From: Epiperipatus broadwayi | Lineage: Eukaryota; Onychophora; Udeonychophora; Euonychophora; Peripatidae | Assembly: GCA_028023455.1 (NCBI GenBank) | Contig: JAQFVV010012402.1 | Span: 9,902,292 to 9,966,291 of the forward strand | Direction: 5' to 3' | DNA length: 64,000 nt | In this document: positions 22,376 to 34,576 of the stretch, in pieces | Position numbering within the stretch: position 1 is the first letter of the stretch | Layout: every line of letters starts with the position of its first letter | Program-made: the position numbers and the translations under genes | The notes under the pieces: model-generated | Database searches by the model: none | Told to the model about the DNA's origin: nothing | What the model saw: the letters and a program-made list of their open reading frames with translations, nothing else

Positions 22376-22833
22376 AGAAACAAATACAATAATAATAAGT
22401 TTCATAAAATAAATAATTCATTAATAGTATTTTTATTTTATAATCACCATTTATCAATAATTCATATTATTTTTTTAATTGAATTTAATATTTTATTGAA
22501 ACGGAATTTATCTACAAATGGTAACTTTTTTGATTGTCAGATTTTCCTCACATTTTATTATTTTTATGTTAAAAAATATGTAATTTGATAAAGGCTAGGA
22601 ATAATAATACAATTCCTCTTATTTTACTTACATTATTATTACTAATATTACCCCTACTATCATTAAAATTAATAATTCTACAGGCAGTGTGACTTAGCTA
22701 GAGTTTGCTAAACAAAATCATTTTTAGTTGTTTTTTATTTTATTTTTTATAAATGAACATTTCACATTTGTGGAGGAGAGATTTTTAAATAAGACTATTA
22801 AGCATATTCAGTTGCCAAATAAAACTTCTGTTG
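22376..22833. other. AT-rich intergenic DNA, no gene seen
   Basis: Low complexity, with no recognised content. Confidence 0.5.
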
Positions 22834-23557
22834 TGTTCTCATCCTCTGTTCAATCATGATTATCTATAAACACAAATGCTTAGGTACATTTTATCATTTA
22901 TTACATACAAATGTTACATTTGCTGTCTTCACATTCTGGATTGCATAGTAGTGAATATTGAGAACATCTGGACTGGATCTCTGTCTGGTGCTTTCTCACC
23001 TTTCCTGTATCATTCCAGCTATGTGAATTTCATCTTTCACATGACTGCAGGTGCTTGATCAGTGCTTGTTTTTCGATATTAGTAGAATCCAGTAATTACT
23101 CTGGATATGTGATACTGATATTTATTTTCTTGTCAGCTTCAGAAAACATCTCAGCTTCTGTGACTAAGGGAAAAGCTACTTGAAATTGATTATATGTGTA
23201 TACAATGACCCATATAGCACTTTCAGTTTTTTACATGGGATTGTTCTTGCTAGTCTTGTGGAGGTGCATGCTTGCTTTCTAAGATGACCCTACTGGATGT
23301 CTACTAATTTTATGGTTAGCACGCAGACTTCTCATTCTTGTATTGAATATTATTTATGATAGTGTTATGGTTTTTTATTGGTTTATACTAAAACACTTCT
23401 TTGAATTCAGGAGATAAATGAATCTTTAGAAAAGCAGTGATTACTTTTTTTATTTACATTAAGAATTACATTCTTCCCACAATTAATAACTTTACTCTGA
23501 TTTCCATTAACATCTTTTATTATTTATTCATTAGCAAAACCATTCCCATATACAACA
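22834..23557 (-). repeat. 3' LTR of the gypsy element
   Basis: Aligns along its length with 27,805-28,620. Shared blocks include CAGTAATT..TCTGGATATGTGATA and CCCTTTATTTACATTAAGAATT-like sequence. It is clearly more diverged than the LTR pair of the compact element, so this is an older insertion. Confidence 0.85.
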
Positions 23558-23903
23558 TCTCTCCTCTTTGGCTTAAACTATTATTTTAATTTTCTTCATC
23601 CTAATTAAATGTGGTTTATATTATAGTTTTTCAGTTACTTGGATCATCATTGTGCTCTTTGTCGTTGGATTGGATTGCCTTTGAACTGTATCTAATTCTG
23701 TTTTCTGAGTTGTTTTATCATCTCTAATAGCATGTGGTAGTTACACTTTCTGTTTTTCTGCATATATTTTTTCCTGATGAGTTTGTGCATATAAGTTATT
23801 GGTGTCCATTCATAATTGATTACAGTGGCTACAAAGAAGCTGATCATCATTTATTTTTAACATTATTGTGTGCAGTTATTTCTGCTGTTATCCATTCATT
23901 TAA

Positions 23904-24240
23904 AGGCAAAACTCTCCATACAGTAGTGCCACTCAGTGCAAGCAGAGTAATCAATGGATGCCAGAAAGCTTGTGCATAAAATCCCCATCTAGTGCCTACT
24001 ATATCCCCAGACTAGTTTCTAGTTTATGGCTTTCATCAGTGAGGAGTCTTGGATCTGAGAGCACTGCACCTAGACCTTAGGATCTCCAGCAGCCACCTTT
24101 TATCTCTATGTAACTACAAAACTATGAGAATAAAATTGAAAACAATATTTTTAATCCAAGCTCATTAGCTTGTATAGTCATATAGGTCTATATGAGCAAG
24201 CATAAGAAATAATGATCACATGGTGTTTAGTGGTTTAATC
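23904..24240. mobile_element. Fold-back MITE, family F1, copy 6, inside gypsy
   Basis: Runs from AAGGCAAAACTCTCCATACAG through AATCCCCATCTAGTGCC, CAGACTAGTTTCTAG, GAGAGCACTGCACC and CAGCAGCCACCTTTTA to the outer flank GTGATCACATGGTGTTTAG. It is the longest single-arm version seen here. It interrupts the integrase end of the gypsy element, so it inserted later. The ORF at 23,734-23,979 overlaps it and is not a gene. Confidence 0.8.
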
Positions 24241-27200
24241 CATTTATTTACAATACATCTGGCTTAGCACTTTGTTATTTCTCCACTACCTTTCCCTTGT
24301 TAGGGTTAGATTTACTATATTGTTAAATGGTTCTCTATCATTTTTCTGAATATCAATTCACTCAGGGATTTTTTCATTGTGTCAATATTGTTTGCCTGTC
24401 ATTTCCTTCGGTTTTAATTAATATCTTCACTTCCTAATTACTTTTCATCAGTCCATTACTTTCTGGATGGAATGGTCAGGCCATTATATGCTGTATTGCA
24501 TTTTTTTCACAAAATCTTTTAACTGAATTAAGATGAATGCTGTTTCATTGTGCAAGACAATTGTCTTTGTTATGCTAAATATAGTATATGGCCATTACAA
24601 GTGCATTATTGTTGATACTGAGTTTACTATGTACATCCCTAACCATTTGGTATAAATGTTATTATAATTAAAAATTGCTTATCTTTTCATAGACCTGCAT
24701 GAACTAATAGATGTATTCTTTGTCATGACTCCATTGCTTCTAGTCATGAAGTTTACCTAGTTTTGGGTGGTAAATTTAACCTTAACCTGCATTTATGACT
24801 GACTCATTTCTACATCTTCATTTATCTCTGGCCACTACATATAATATCTGGCTAGAATTTTCTTCCTCACAATACCTGGATGACTGCAGTGTGATAATTG
24901 AATTACTTTTGATATGCCCTGTGGTGGGATACTCATTCTAGAATCCCAAGTAATGCAATTGCCCTACATTATTCTTTTTTGTTTTTTCCAAATTTCCTCC
25001 TGCACTATTGATGGTTTGAATCTTGGTAATCCTTCACATATCCATTTTTGAAAAATCATATATTCTTTGTAATCTTTCATTCATTTTGTGCTATATGACT
25101 ATTTATACCTTCATTGTTTGCTAAATCTACCATATCACATTGGTAACTATATCCTTCCTTTCCATTGCTTCTGATAACCTACTAAGAGTGCCTACTTGGG
25201 AATGTTTCCCTTCAATGTAAATGCTCTAAAAACAACCATCTAATCATCTTTGGTGATGTGTGTACTAACATCTCTTTCTCTGTATTAAATATTCCTAATA
25301 ACAACTTATGATCCATTTGTAATATGTACTATCTGTCATATTATGTATTGGTGGAACTTTTTTGCTCCTGCAATTAAGGCTAGTGCCTCTTTATCTATCT
25401 GTGCATAATTACATTCTGTTTTGGATGATGTTCATGAAGTGAACATGCCTGGAGTAACTCCTGTTCTATCTGTGACAGAACTGCTTCCACTCCTACTGGA
25501 GATATCATATGTCAAGATTAATTCCCTTTCTTGATCGTAATGAATTAGCCCTTTCTGATCACTTTAATGCCTCAAACACTCCTACATGTTGTTTTCTCCA
25601 TCTCCACTGAGTCTTTTTGCCTAATAATTTATGTAATGGTTTGGCCATTTCTTATTTGCAACTAAAGACATGCTCATAATAATTGCCATGAAGTAAAAAC
25701 TTTACAATTCTTTTTTAATTGATGACTTGGAAGTATATATAATTGTCTTTATTTTTGGAGGGAGATCTACATTCTTAGTTATTCTAAATCTTAAGAATTT
25801 GATTTTTTTCGACTCCAAATCTACACTTATAAGAGCTTATTTAGTGTCTGTTTCATTAAATATATTCAAAAACTCCTTGTGAATTTTTTTAGTTGGTTTA
25901 AATCTTTTCCTATTACTATGAAATTGTCAAAGTATGGAGTTCATCAATTTCTATTGCTAACAGTTTCACTGCTCTTTGAAATATTGTCAGTGTGGATGCT
26001 TTGGGCATAATCCATGCTAATCACTCAGCTGTTTATTATCAATTGATAACTGTAGATATGCATGCCTCAAGTCCTTCTTTGTAAATACCCCTTCTTTTGC
26101 TAAAGTTGGTAAGATCTTCTTAACCAATTGAGAATGGTAATTTTCTGGTAACATTATTTTATTAATAGTAACCTATAGTCTGTGCATAATCTAATGTTGT
26201 CATTTTATCTTATTACAGGCACAATGGAAGTTAACCATTCAGACCCCTGTATGCATTCTATTACCTCTTTTTTCTCTAATCTTTCTAACTCATGTGTTAA
26301 ATTTCCCCCTGAATGCAAATGTGATTTATCTAGCTTTTCATGCAATTAGTTTGATATTTTCTATACATAATTTTTCTGGAGACAATATTTACTTGCCTAA
26401 ACGTGGTTTAAAAATCTCTGGATAGTACCTTCTATATATCTTAATGTCCTTATTATTTTCAATATCCTAAAGATTCAAACCAATTTCTTCCTAGAAGATT
26501 GCTATGATCTTTTATAATTACTATTAATGACAACTGTGCTATATTTGTTCCATGCTTCACATTAACTTTTGTGTGTTTCGCTATGCTTATTAACTTTTCT
26601 TGATAATCTTATATCTTTCTTGTAATAGAATCTACTTTTACTTTCTTATTAATTATCTCTTTCCAGCACTTCTTTGTTATGATAGATACCACTGACTCTG
26701 AATCTATTAATAATTTAACTAGTATGCCATTTATTTTACCTAGATACCACTGACTCTGAGTCTATTAATAATTTAACTAGTATGCCATTTATTTTACCAT
26801 GTCAGTAAATACTGACGCTATTTTATAAAGTTTTACATTCCACTTTTTTTAAAAACTCTTTATAGTTCCCTTCTTTTGATAATCTATTATTTTCTCAACT
26901 CACTTTATTTTTATCCAAGTCGTGTAGATTCTCTTGTGCTAACATACCCTTTCAATAGCCTGCATGCTATTTTAATATGATTCTGCCTTTTATAATAGAA
27001 ACAAATGCTTTCTTTGAATCTACATATCTCATTTTTATAGTTGAAACTAAATTACCTATCATTCATGAAGCACTTATTTCTGTATTTTCTCATTATTTGT
27101 TGATTCTGCTTTGTTTACTTTACTTCTTAATTCCTTTTAACCAGAAATGTAAATTGTTTTAATGCTTCTTTGCTTAACCTAGTTAACACTATTACCATAT

Positions 27201-27652
27201 TGAATGTTAATGAAATATCAATTAATAACTTTAGGTGGAATGCATGGTTTGCCATGCCATGAATGAATTTGTCATTTAACATCTCATTTAAGAAAATATC
27301 AAAGCCACATTTGTTTGTTTGCCTAACTTTTTTTTCAGTTGCATACTCCATTATTGTTTCACAACTTAATTGGATGCAGGAATGGAGTTTATAGCTTTCC
27401 ATAATTGTAATTGGCATTAGAGTAAAACTCATTAAATATTTCTACAGCTTTCTCAAATGTTAAATCAGATGGTACCATGGGGGTCATTTTTAATATTGTA
27501 TATGTGGCTGCACCATGTAGACTAATAAACATTAGCAACCTTAAGTCTGACGTAATCATTTGCAACAATAAAGAATTAAAATTTTTCAACACATTGCCTT
27601 CATAACTCTGGTCGTCTAGCATCAAATTCCTCAAACTATTTTTATTAGTCAC
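24241..27652 (-). pseudogene. gypsy gag-pol remnants
   Basis: On -: gag capsid pattern at 27,127-27,652 (for example CGFDIFLNEMLNDKF, like other gypsy Gags). A protease-like INGILVKLLIDSES near 26,683-26,800 sits within a 58-bp tandem duplication, and its DSG-type active site reads DSE. RT residues follow from about 26,400 to 25,750 (IECIQGSEW, NIRLCTDYR, VFTKKDLRHAYLQLSID). RNase H-like residues (LTYDISPVGVEAVLSQIEQ) lie near 25,450-25,510. Integrase-core residues (IQHIMA.PFHPESNGL) lie near 24,450-24,500. Numerous in-frame stops are present. The catalytic RT box was not found intact. Confidence 0.8.
26683..26798. repeat. 58-bp tandem duplication in gypsy pol
   Basis: Two almost identical units starting TAGATACCACTGACTCTG are offset by 58. 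The duplication lies in the protease region and post-dates the loss of function. Confidence 0.85.
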
Positions 27653-27804
27653 TTCTATTCATTACTAACTTACAATAAATAAATTTATTACCATGGCTTT
27701 ATCTTATTTCCAACTTGTTCCTCTTGATTCAGTAATTTCTGCACTTTCAATTCCTTCTGAAATTTTTTTGATCTAGGGGATCTTGTCTTGGTTGTGCCAA
27801 CTAT

Positions 27805-28620
27805 TGTCTTCTGATATTTCGTGTTGTGGTTATTTATAAACACAAATGCTTAAGTACATTTCATTATTTGTAAATGATTACCTTCATAATAAAGTATATT
27901 AAGTGCTGTTCTTGGCTCAGCTATTACTGTCTTACATAGTGATTATCAGAAACATTGTCTGAAGTGGAATGATTCTTTGTCTATGCTTGCATCACTCTAG
28001 CTATGTGAACTTTGTCTGCTATGTAACTGCAGTTGTTTGAACAATATCTGTTCTCTGATACTAGTAGTATTCAGTAATTGATCTGGATATGTGATATTGT
28101 TGTTTATTTCCTGCTCAGCTCCAGCAACAACTCAGCTACTGTGGCTAAGAGTGAACATTACCTGAAACCAAACCTTATATGCTCATACAACATTATGACA
28201 TGTGTACAAATTACCTTACTTTATCCTCTGAAGCAGGTAGTCATTTCCAGCTTACAACCTGTTGTTGTGTGTGCCAGCCTTGCAGAGATGTGTCCTCGTT
28301 TTCTATACAGATCCTTTTGGATGTCTGCTAATGTTGTAATTAGCATTCATGTACTTTTCCATCTTGTTTTGAACATTGTGTATGACAGTTATTATAGTTA
28401 CTTATAACAAACTTTTATATACTCTCCTTTGAAAATGCAGAATATTTATTCTCATTCTTTGGATTCAGGAGACGAGACATTTACGAAAACAGTTACTGAT
28501 TACTCCCTTTATTTACATTAAGAATTCATTCCTCTCACAATTAATGGTTTTGCCTCTGACTAAATTCATTAACATTTTTTACTTTTTATTCATTAGCAAA
28601 AACCTTTCCCATATACAACA
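27805..28620 (-). repeat. 5' LTR of the gypsy element
   Basis: About 816 bp, with TGTTGT...-type start on - and a CA end 4 bases before the primer-binding site. It contains extra sequence compared with the 3' LTR. The 109-aa ORF on + at 28,078 lies within it and has no support as a gene. Confidence 0.82.
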
Positions 28621-28785
28621 ATTTATATTCTGAATACTATTTCAAAATGAGTGATTGATGATTGAGCATGGCCATCTGGAAAGATGAGATAATGAAGCAT
28701 CTAGTGATGAAGTGAAATTAAGTACTAAAATGAGATATATTTTTATAAATGGATTTTTATTAAATTAATAGCAAAAAAATATCTA

Positions 28786-28820
<35 letters not shown>

Positions 28821-29395
28821 ACAAGATTTGAATATTTTAATGATAATTTTTTTTGTTTCTATATTCAAAAATTCTTTAATTGTTCAAATTTTTTATTCAT
28901 TTAAAAAATTTCCCTAAGTAATCTTTTAATGAATACAAAATTTAATAGTATTAAGTAAAATAGAATAAAATAGATATATTGCATTATTCTAATAAAAAAA
29001 TTGATTGAGAGAAAAATTGCCCCCCCCCCCCAATTCTCAATTTATTTTTCATCCTGCCTGCAAAAGACATTACTTTTTTTATCATCTTTTTGTACTTTGT
29101 ATACAAAAAAAAATCTTTATATTTAATTGTTCATTTTTTTACAATTTGATAAAAAGGCTGCTTGATAGAATAAAAAGATACATAAGTATTAGAATTTGTC
29201 TGAAGGTTTGTGATGATGGTATATTAGATGTGATATGTTGGACTATTTCTATCATCTATCATTAAATGTTGAAGGTATAGAAAATTTTAAACTTTATTTA
29301 AACTTTTCAAATACAAATAACTTGTGAGTAATAACACCCAGAGAAAACTGGTTCGTTACACAATGTTTCAAGCAGTATTATTCTCCTTTCTGCAT
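28621..29395. other. Low-complexity DNA, no gene seen
   Basis: Contains an adjoining poly(T)-poly(A) tract near 28,786-28,821 that could fold on itself, and a C12 run at 29,020-29,031. The 86-aa ORF starting at 29,005 reads through the C tract and is not credible. Confidence 0.55.
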
Positions 29396-29475
29396 AGGTA
29401 TTGAATTTACAGTTAGATTACTGATTATCAAATTTTAAAGCAATGCTCTAACCAATTGAGCTATTCTTTCAAAGG
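29396..29475 (-). ncRNA. tRNA-like remnant
   Basis: On -, TAGCTCAATTGGTTAGAGCA is a textbook tRNA D-arm and A-box. The following anticodon arm and T-arm (TGTAAATTCAATACC) are degenerate. It is most likely a tRNA pseudogene or the head of an old SINE. It is not expected to be a functional tRNA. Confidence 0.5.
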
Positions 29476-29700
29476 CAATAGTTAGTAGAAATTTCATATA
29501 CTGTACTTATCTATGGGAGTTGGTTCAAATCCTTCTGATTCGTCCAATTTGTTTTTATATTATTAATATTTTTTTCTAAGAGTAAAGTTAATTAGAAGAT
29601 TCCATGCATTGTGTATTGCTACATTGGGTTGATTTATAGAATTATTTGTTATTGTTATATGAGCAGCTTTGAATTTTCTTTTTTGTACCTTTTCCTAATA
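29476..29700. other. AT-rich DNA, no gene seen
   Basis: No recognised content. Confidence 0.4.
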
Positions 29701-30580
29701 TTTTTGTATTTTCCAATTAAACATATGTGCATTAATACATACATATTCTGTAGACACATCTGTTTTAACTATTAGTTTGTGTTCTTTCAATTGCTGTTTA
29801 TCAGGGTGACAGGTTTCACCAATATACTTCCTTCCACATTCACATGGTATTTCATAGATGCCGTTTTTTTTCTCAGCATTTCCAGTTTAGGCTTTATACA
29901 AGTCAAAAGTCCTTTGGAAAACAGTTCTAAGGTTATATTGACTGCAGATTTTTTTTTGTCTGCTATGTATGGATACACTATAGTACCATTAATTGCTTTC
30001 TATTTTGATATCTCTTTTTATTATTTTAGATTTTCTCGATGATCGCAATGGATAACCATACTTCATGAGAGTTTGTTCTATGTAAATTTTTTCATTTTCC
30101 AAATCACTGGTTTTCAAACAAACTTCTTTTGCTCTGTTTCATAGTGATAGTATAATTCCATGTTTTATGTTTCTGATATTATTAGATGTATATGCCAAGT
30201 ATTTGCCAGGGTGTGCTAGTTTTTCTAAACTATTGGTTTCACTTTGCCCTGAGAGAGACTTGTCACAAGAACATCTAAGAATGATGTTTGTTCTCACTCT
30301 AATTCCATTGTGAATTAATTGGAGATAGGTTGTTGATGTGTGTCCAGAATGACTGTAATTGTGCTTTACTATGCAGCCACATCACAAATGTATCACCAAC
30401 ATACCAAAGCCAAACTTAGGTGGAAATAAAAGTATTTATGATCATGGTTTCTTGCTCTTCCATATAAATGTTAAGAAAAGGTGAGAGTGGTGATCCTATG
30501 GCCATCCCTTGATTTTGTTGGGAGAATTCAGAGTTATATTGAAAGTATGTTGTTGTTGTGCACATTAACAGTTCCATTAC
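29700..30580 (-). mobile_element. Penelope-like element, RT plus GIY-YIG
   Basis: On -, RT residues GMAIGSPLSPFLNIYMEE (about 30,460-30,510) match the conserved Penelope RT motif. Frame-broken sequence like the end of Penelope RT follows (NIRNIKHGI). Near 29,760-29,863 a GIYEIPCECGRKYIGETC segment is a GIY-YIG endonuclease start with the zinc-finger-like Cys pair. This order, RT then C-terminal GIY-YIG, defines Penelope-like elements. It is 5'-truncated within RT at the junction with an opposing copy. It has stops and is inactive. Confidence 0.8.
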
Positions 30581-30840
30581 ACTATAATATAATAATAATG
30601 AAATTATTAACTTTCTGCATAACAACATATTTTCTATATAACTCAGAAAATCAAGAGATGGCCATAAGATCACCACTCTTATCCTTACTTAGCAATATTT
30701 GTATGGAATAACTAGAAACCAAGACCACAAATTCACTCCATTTCAGCCTAAAATGTGGCTTCACTATGTTGATGATAGATTTGTGGTGTGGTTGCATGGC
30801 GAAGAACGATTACAGTACATTGAAATTTAATAATAAGTTT
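30581..30840 (+). mobile_element. Penelope-like fragment, opposite orientation
   Basis: On +, AIRSPLLSLLSNICME (about 30,660-30,710) is the same RT motif as in the copy on -. It is followed by LHYVDDRFVVWLHGEE, with the RT catalytic YVDD at 30,765-30,776. DNA at 30,481-30,560 and 30,620-30,705 is therefore palindromic. The fragment ends soon after YVDD. Confidence 0.8.
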
Positions 30841-31680
30841 TTTTGTACTCAGTAAAAGTAAGGAATATATATATATATTTTTAGATCTCAACTGATAAGG
30901 TTTAATTAATGATTAAACTTGCGTGGAATGTAACAATGGAAAATATTTATGCATTTGTTATAAGAAAATTGTATTTGGTAAATACCATGAAATATTTGCT
31001 AATTACAAATATTTTCTTGATTCAAAAGAAGGTGACTTTACTAATTAAAAATGTAAAGAGGAAAACAAGACTGATAACAATAAAGGATGAACCCTGGTTC
31101 AGGTGCAGCAAAGTGTGTTCTTATTCCAGTGAATTTACCAAGTGAACTTGTGGGTAAGAGATTTTTAACAGACAATAGCTGTAAGAAGCTTAATTGAAGG
31201 TGCAGCTCTCCAGTGTGAAGCTGTGATCATGACAAGCAGTTGGACCAAGTCAAAGAACTCTGTTAGTTTGAGAAGCTGAGCCAAAGTGTTTTTGGAAACT
31301 GAGACCAAGGGAAACCATCCAGCAAGCAGCAATCTGTACATGTGTCACGGGAATTGAACCACAAGTGAATTATATACATTGTATTGGAGTGTATCAATAA
31401 CTGTTAATAACAACCTTTTTATCATTATTCCAGTCTGTATCTAAATTTATTGAGTTATTTGTTGGTATTCGGACTACCTGCATTCGAATACACAACCGAA
31501 GTTTATGGGTAAAAATATATTTCCCAAATTTGTTGTGGCTAAAAGAATTTTACAAACATACCTGTAATAATAGCAATAAACTGAATGCAATTTTTCTAAA
31601 GTGTAAATTTTTAAAAATTTACTTATAAATAATAGTCAAGATCAAATTAAGTGAATTAACTATAATTTCTATATATAAAA
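30841..31680. other. Unassigned, slightly GC-richer at 31.1-31.5 kb
   Basis: The segment 31,180-31,500 (AGCAGTTGGACC, TCACGGGAATTGAACC, then GGTATTCGGACTACC) looks like retroelement-derived sequence, possibly an LTR end. It has no partner copy in the window, so it is left unclassified. Confidence 0.35.
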
Positions 31681-31813
31681 AAAAATGTAGTCAAGCGTTG
31701 TTAGCCGGGAGGTCAGCGCAGCTGCCTTGCAAGCAAGTAGTTGGTTGCAGACGATTGTTGTGGGTTCGCCTCCCAGCCGATGCTATGACATATGAAAAAA
31801 AAAAAAAAATGTA
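31681..31813 (+). mobile_element. tRNA-derived SINE, second copy
   Basis: Starts GTCAAGCGTTGTTAGCC and carries a tRNA-like body with anticodon loop CTTGCAA (UGC), an extended variable region, and a B-box GGGTTCGCCTCCC. It ends GCTATGACATATG plus poly(A). Its start and tail match the SINE at 17.4 kb, although the middle differs. AAAAATGTA on both sides (31,681-31,689 and 31,805-31,813) is a likely target duplication, partly ambiguous because of the poly(A). Confidence 0.8.
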
Positions 31814-32879
31814 AGCAATAAATTACAGACTTTAGCAAACTATTTGCTTAAACAAAAACCCAAAAGCGAATTTTTTAGTATTTATATTTCATTTTCATGC
31901 ATTGTTTTGGTTTTTAATTTGCTTTTACGAGTTTTTTTAAATTAAACTTTTATTTAATATACATTTTCATTTATGACATCCCTTGCTTTGTTCAGTAGAT
32001 CTTTTAAAATAAATAAACTAAACAATCATTTTAAATAAATAGCTCATTTATTAGACAAAGGTTTCTCCAATAGCCCTTTATAGAGAAACTATGAAGAAGG
32101 TAATTACCAGGTGATGAGGACGAGTTTTTCCTTCCTTGGTTTACATGTTACCACTTAGAATAGCTAGACATCTATTTATTATCAATGTTGGATATTAGCG
32201 GAGTGAAAAATCTCAAGCTCCATGAAAGGAATTTTCGCTTATTTCAAAACCCAGATTTAAGAATAACAGACAGATATGGTATTTTGCACTACAATACACT
32301 TCTAAATAAATATTATAGCCTTTTTTAGATATCAACATTGATTGGCCTAACTTGATTATACTGCCTAATGCAAGATCGCAATTAAGTGCTTCCAGTCTTC
32401 TAAATGTCCCCATTAGTCTTTTATCATTGAGGGGCTCTGATTATTTATTATCAACTAAATCTTACATATTAAAATCATTTCTCTAACAGTCAAGTACCAT
32501 CGTCGGAAGCCTGAATTATTACCTCATATTTGTTCAATATCACATATAAAATGCTACAATCTCTAGCTATTAATTTTTTTATTTATAGAATTTAATTCAC
32601 GAAACTTAACACCGAAATTAAAAAAAGAGAGAAAATGCCTAAATATTTTTAACTTCTTTAGCAACAATTACAGAAATGACACTTCTTTTCCGTGTTAGCT
32701 AATTTTAAACTTTTATATTCTACAAAAGATAAAATTTATTTACGTCTTTTAAATTAGACTGGATTAATTCAAAATAATTTAGTATTTTTTTTATAAAATT
32801 CGAATACTAAAAATATCATTAATTTTATATGCAGACGACATCACCAAACTTGCCTTGCTTTTTATCAGAATTAATCATA
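31814..32879. other. AT-rich DNA upstream of TMED10
   Basis: No gene is seen. The part at 32,038-32,160 resembles 62,470-62,620 (listed separately). The 66-aa ORF on - at 32,213 has no support. Confidence 0.5.
32038..32160. repeat. Dispersed repeat, copy a
   Basis: AGCTCAT...ACAAAGGTTTCTCC.AATAGCCCT..AGAGAAACTA.GAAGAAG aligns by eye with 62,470-62,560. The class is unknown and the copies are diverged. Confidence 0.45.
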
Positions 32880-33066
32880 ATTCAAGATCAATAATAATAT
32901 TGCCACCAGATGTCTATAATATCTCGAAGACTTCCGATGAGGTATGAATGACACGTCCACATTGTAGTATAGTGTCTGCCACGTTATCGTATTTCATATT
33001 ATTATTTTGAAATATTTTGAAATTACGATTGTTTACGTTGATCACGAATTTTAAAAATATAGTAAT
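32880..33066 (+). promoter_or_regulatory. Presumed TMED10 promoter and 5' UTR
   Basis: This stretch directly precedes exon 1 and is CpG-richer than its flanks. Two ACGT-core sites (GACACGTCCAC near 32,950 and GCCACGTTATC near 32,978) resemble the CCACG/ACGT cores bound by unfolded-protein-response bZIP factors, which would suit an ER cargo gene. Function is inferred from position and motif only. Confidence 0.4.
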
Positions 33067-33255
33067 ATGAATTTTTTAGACTTTCTAATACATTTTCTTT
33101 ATTTAGTTAGTTTATTTATTTTAAATGTTGATAGTTTATCTTTTCAATTACCTCCAAATGTAAAAAAATGCCTCAAAGAGGAAATTCACAAAGATGTTGT
33201 AGTAAAAGGAGAATATGAATTATCAGATGCCCCAGGTCAAAAAACAGATCTAAAG
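33067..33255 (+). CDS. TMED10: TMED10 / p24-delta, exon 1 of at least 4
   Basis: Encodes residues 1-63 of a p24-family type I membrane protein that cycles between ER and Golgi in COPI and COPII vesicles as a cargo receptor. Residues 1-25 are a hydrophobic signal peptide. [18 protein letters not shown] opens the GOLD domain with Cys35, which in the family pairs with the Cys in exon 2. The donor site is AAG|GTTTGT at phase 0. With exons 2 and 3 it gives 126 residues, closely matching the lumenal half of animal TMED10. The coiled coil, membrane helix and COP-binding tail lie beyond the window. Confidence 0.93.
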
Positions 33256-33708
33256 GTTTGTTTTTGTATGTTATGTATTTATACGATAATGTTACTTAAT
33301 TTATATATAATAAATTTGATAACGTTTGTGCGCTTGTAGGCCTTAATTGAGCTTTCGAATTCTCATTGCCGAAATTTTATTTTCTGGATTGCTATTGCTT
33401 ATAGTTTAAAATGAATAATATTTGATTTTTATTTATAAATTTTCGTCATAATATAAATATGCTTATGTTAGTTGGTGACGCCTTATAATTTTTTTTTTTT
33501 AAGTTGAGACATTAGAAAGGGCTTATATATTATTTCAAGAAATATTTTTCTCTTACAAATTTGTTCTGTTAATTTGTATTCGCAAAAATTATGCCTTATA
33601 AACTTTTATACCCAATATCAGACAATTTATACAATAACAAAAAACATTGAATTTAGTTAGAGTAAAGAACAATATTAGTTTTAAAAATATGTTTGTTAGC
33701 ATATCAAA

Positions 33709-34025
33709 CATTTCGCTTATTTTAGTCATATAGATTTCCTTAAACTTCTAGTAAGAAATTCATTGTAATGTTTTGCTCTTAATTTTAAAGTGAAAGTGAC
33801 TTCGATGATACATAAAGTTTTTTATTTTTGGTATAATAAATGGTATATACATCTATATTTGTATTCATTTCGCTTATTTTAGTCATATAGATTTCCTTAA
33901 CCTTCTAGTAAGAAATTCATTGAAATGTTTTGCTCTTAATTTTAAAGTGAAAGTGACTTCGATGATACATAAAGTTTTTTTATTTATATTTTTGGTATAA
34001 TAAATGGTGTATACATCTATATTTG
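33709..34025. repeat. 157-bp tandem duplication in intron 1
   Basis: Two units starting CATTTCGCTTATTTTAGTC at 33,709 and 33,866 are nearly identical apart from a few bases and a small insertion in the second. Confidence 0.9.
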
Positions 34026-34576
34026 TTTTCATTTATGTACAAAGACTAGTATTCTCCATATAATATTAAATCATTTGGCAATGCAATAAGAAAGATAAAG
34101 TTATTCTCCATATATGTTTGTTTTAATTAAACTATTGAATGTGAATTTAATTAATACTTTTTTTTCAAAACTATTATGACAGAGTTATTTTTTTATTTCA
34201 AATTGTTTAAGAAATTGTAGTAAATATGCCAATGAAAAATTGAACTTTTGAGACAACAATAAATGAACATAAAAGCAAATTTTCTCCATTTAAAATAACT
34301 TAATTTATGCCTTATAAGAATTAAATATTACATTTGTATCAAAATATATAATTCACAATGTCAAAACTTTGTTGTAGCAGTTATAAATGCTCCAGAATTT
34401 GTCTAAGTATACTGTAAAACGTTTAGAATAAGTTTCTTGCCCTAAAAGTTTTTATTGTAAACTCTAACCATGTTAGTATTTGTTATATATCTAAGGCAGT
34501 TATAATCTAGTAGATTTAGTTATAAACTTTACTGAAATAAAAGTAAAAACAAAAATAGTATATATATATATTTCAA

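Larger units (their letters stand above)
22834..28620 (-). mobile_element. Decayed full-length Ty3/gypsy retrotransposon
   Basis: Read on -: 5' LTR 27,805-28,620, primer-binding site TTGGCACAACC near 27,791-27,801, then gag, protease, RT, RNase H and integrase down to about 23,570. A purine tract AAAGAGGAGAGA (23,558-23,569) and the 3' LTR (22,834-23,557) follow. In element orientation both LTRs start TGTTGTATATGGG. The gene order PR-RT-RH-IN is that of Ty3/gypsy. Every domain carries stops or frameshifts, so the copy is inactive. No target duplication could be matched, and the LTR inner ends are approximate. A fold-back MITE sits inside it at 23.9-24.24 kb. Confidence 0.88.

Noticed and set aside
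28078-28407. 109-aa ORF on +
   Set aside because: It lies antisense inside the gypsy 5' LTR.
29005-29265. 86-aa ORF on +
   Set aside because: It depends on a C12 homopolymer and AT-rich DNA.
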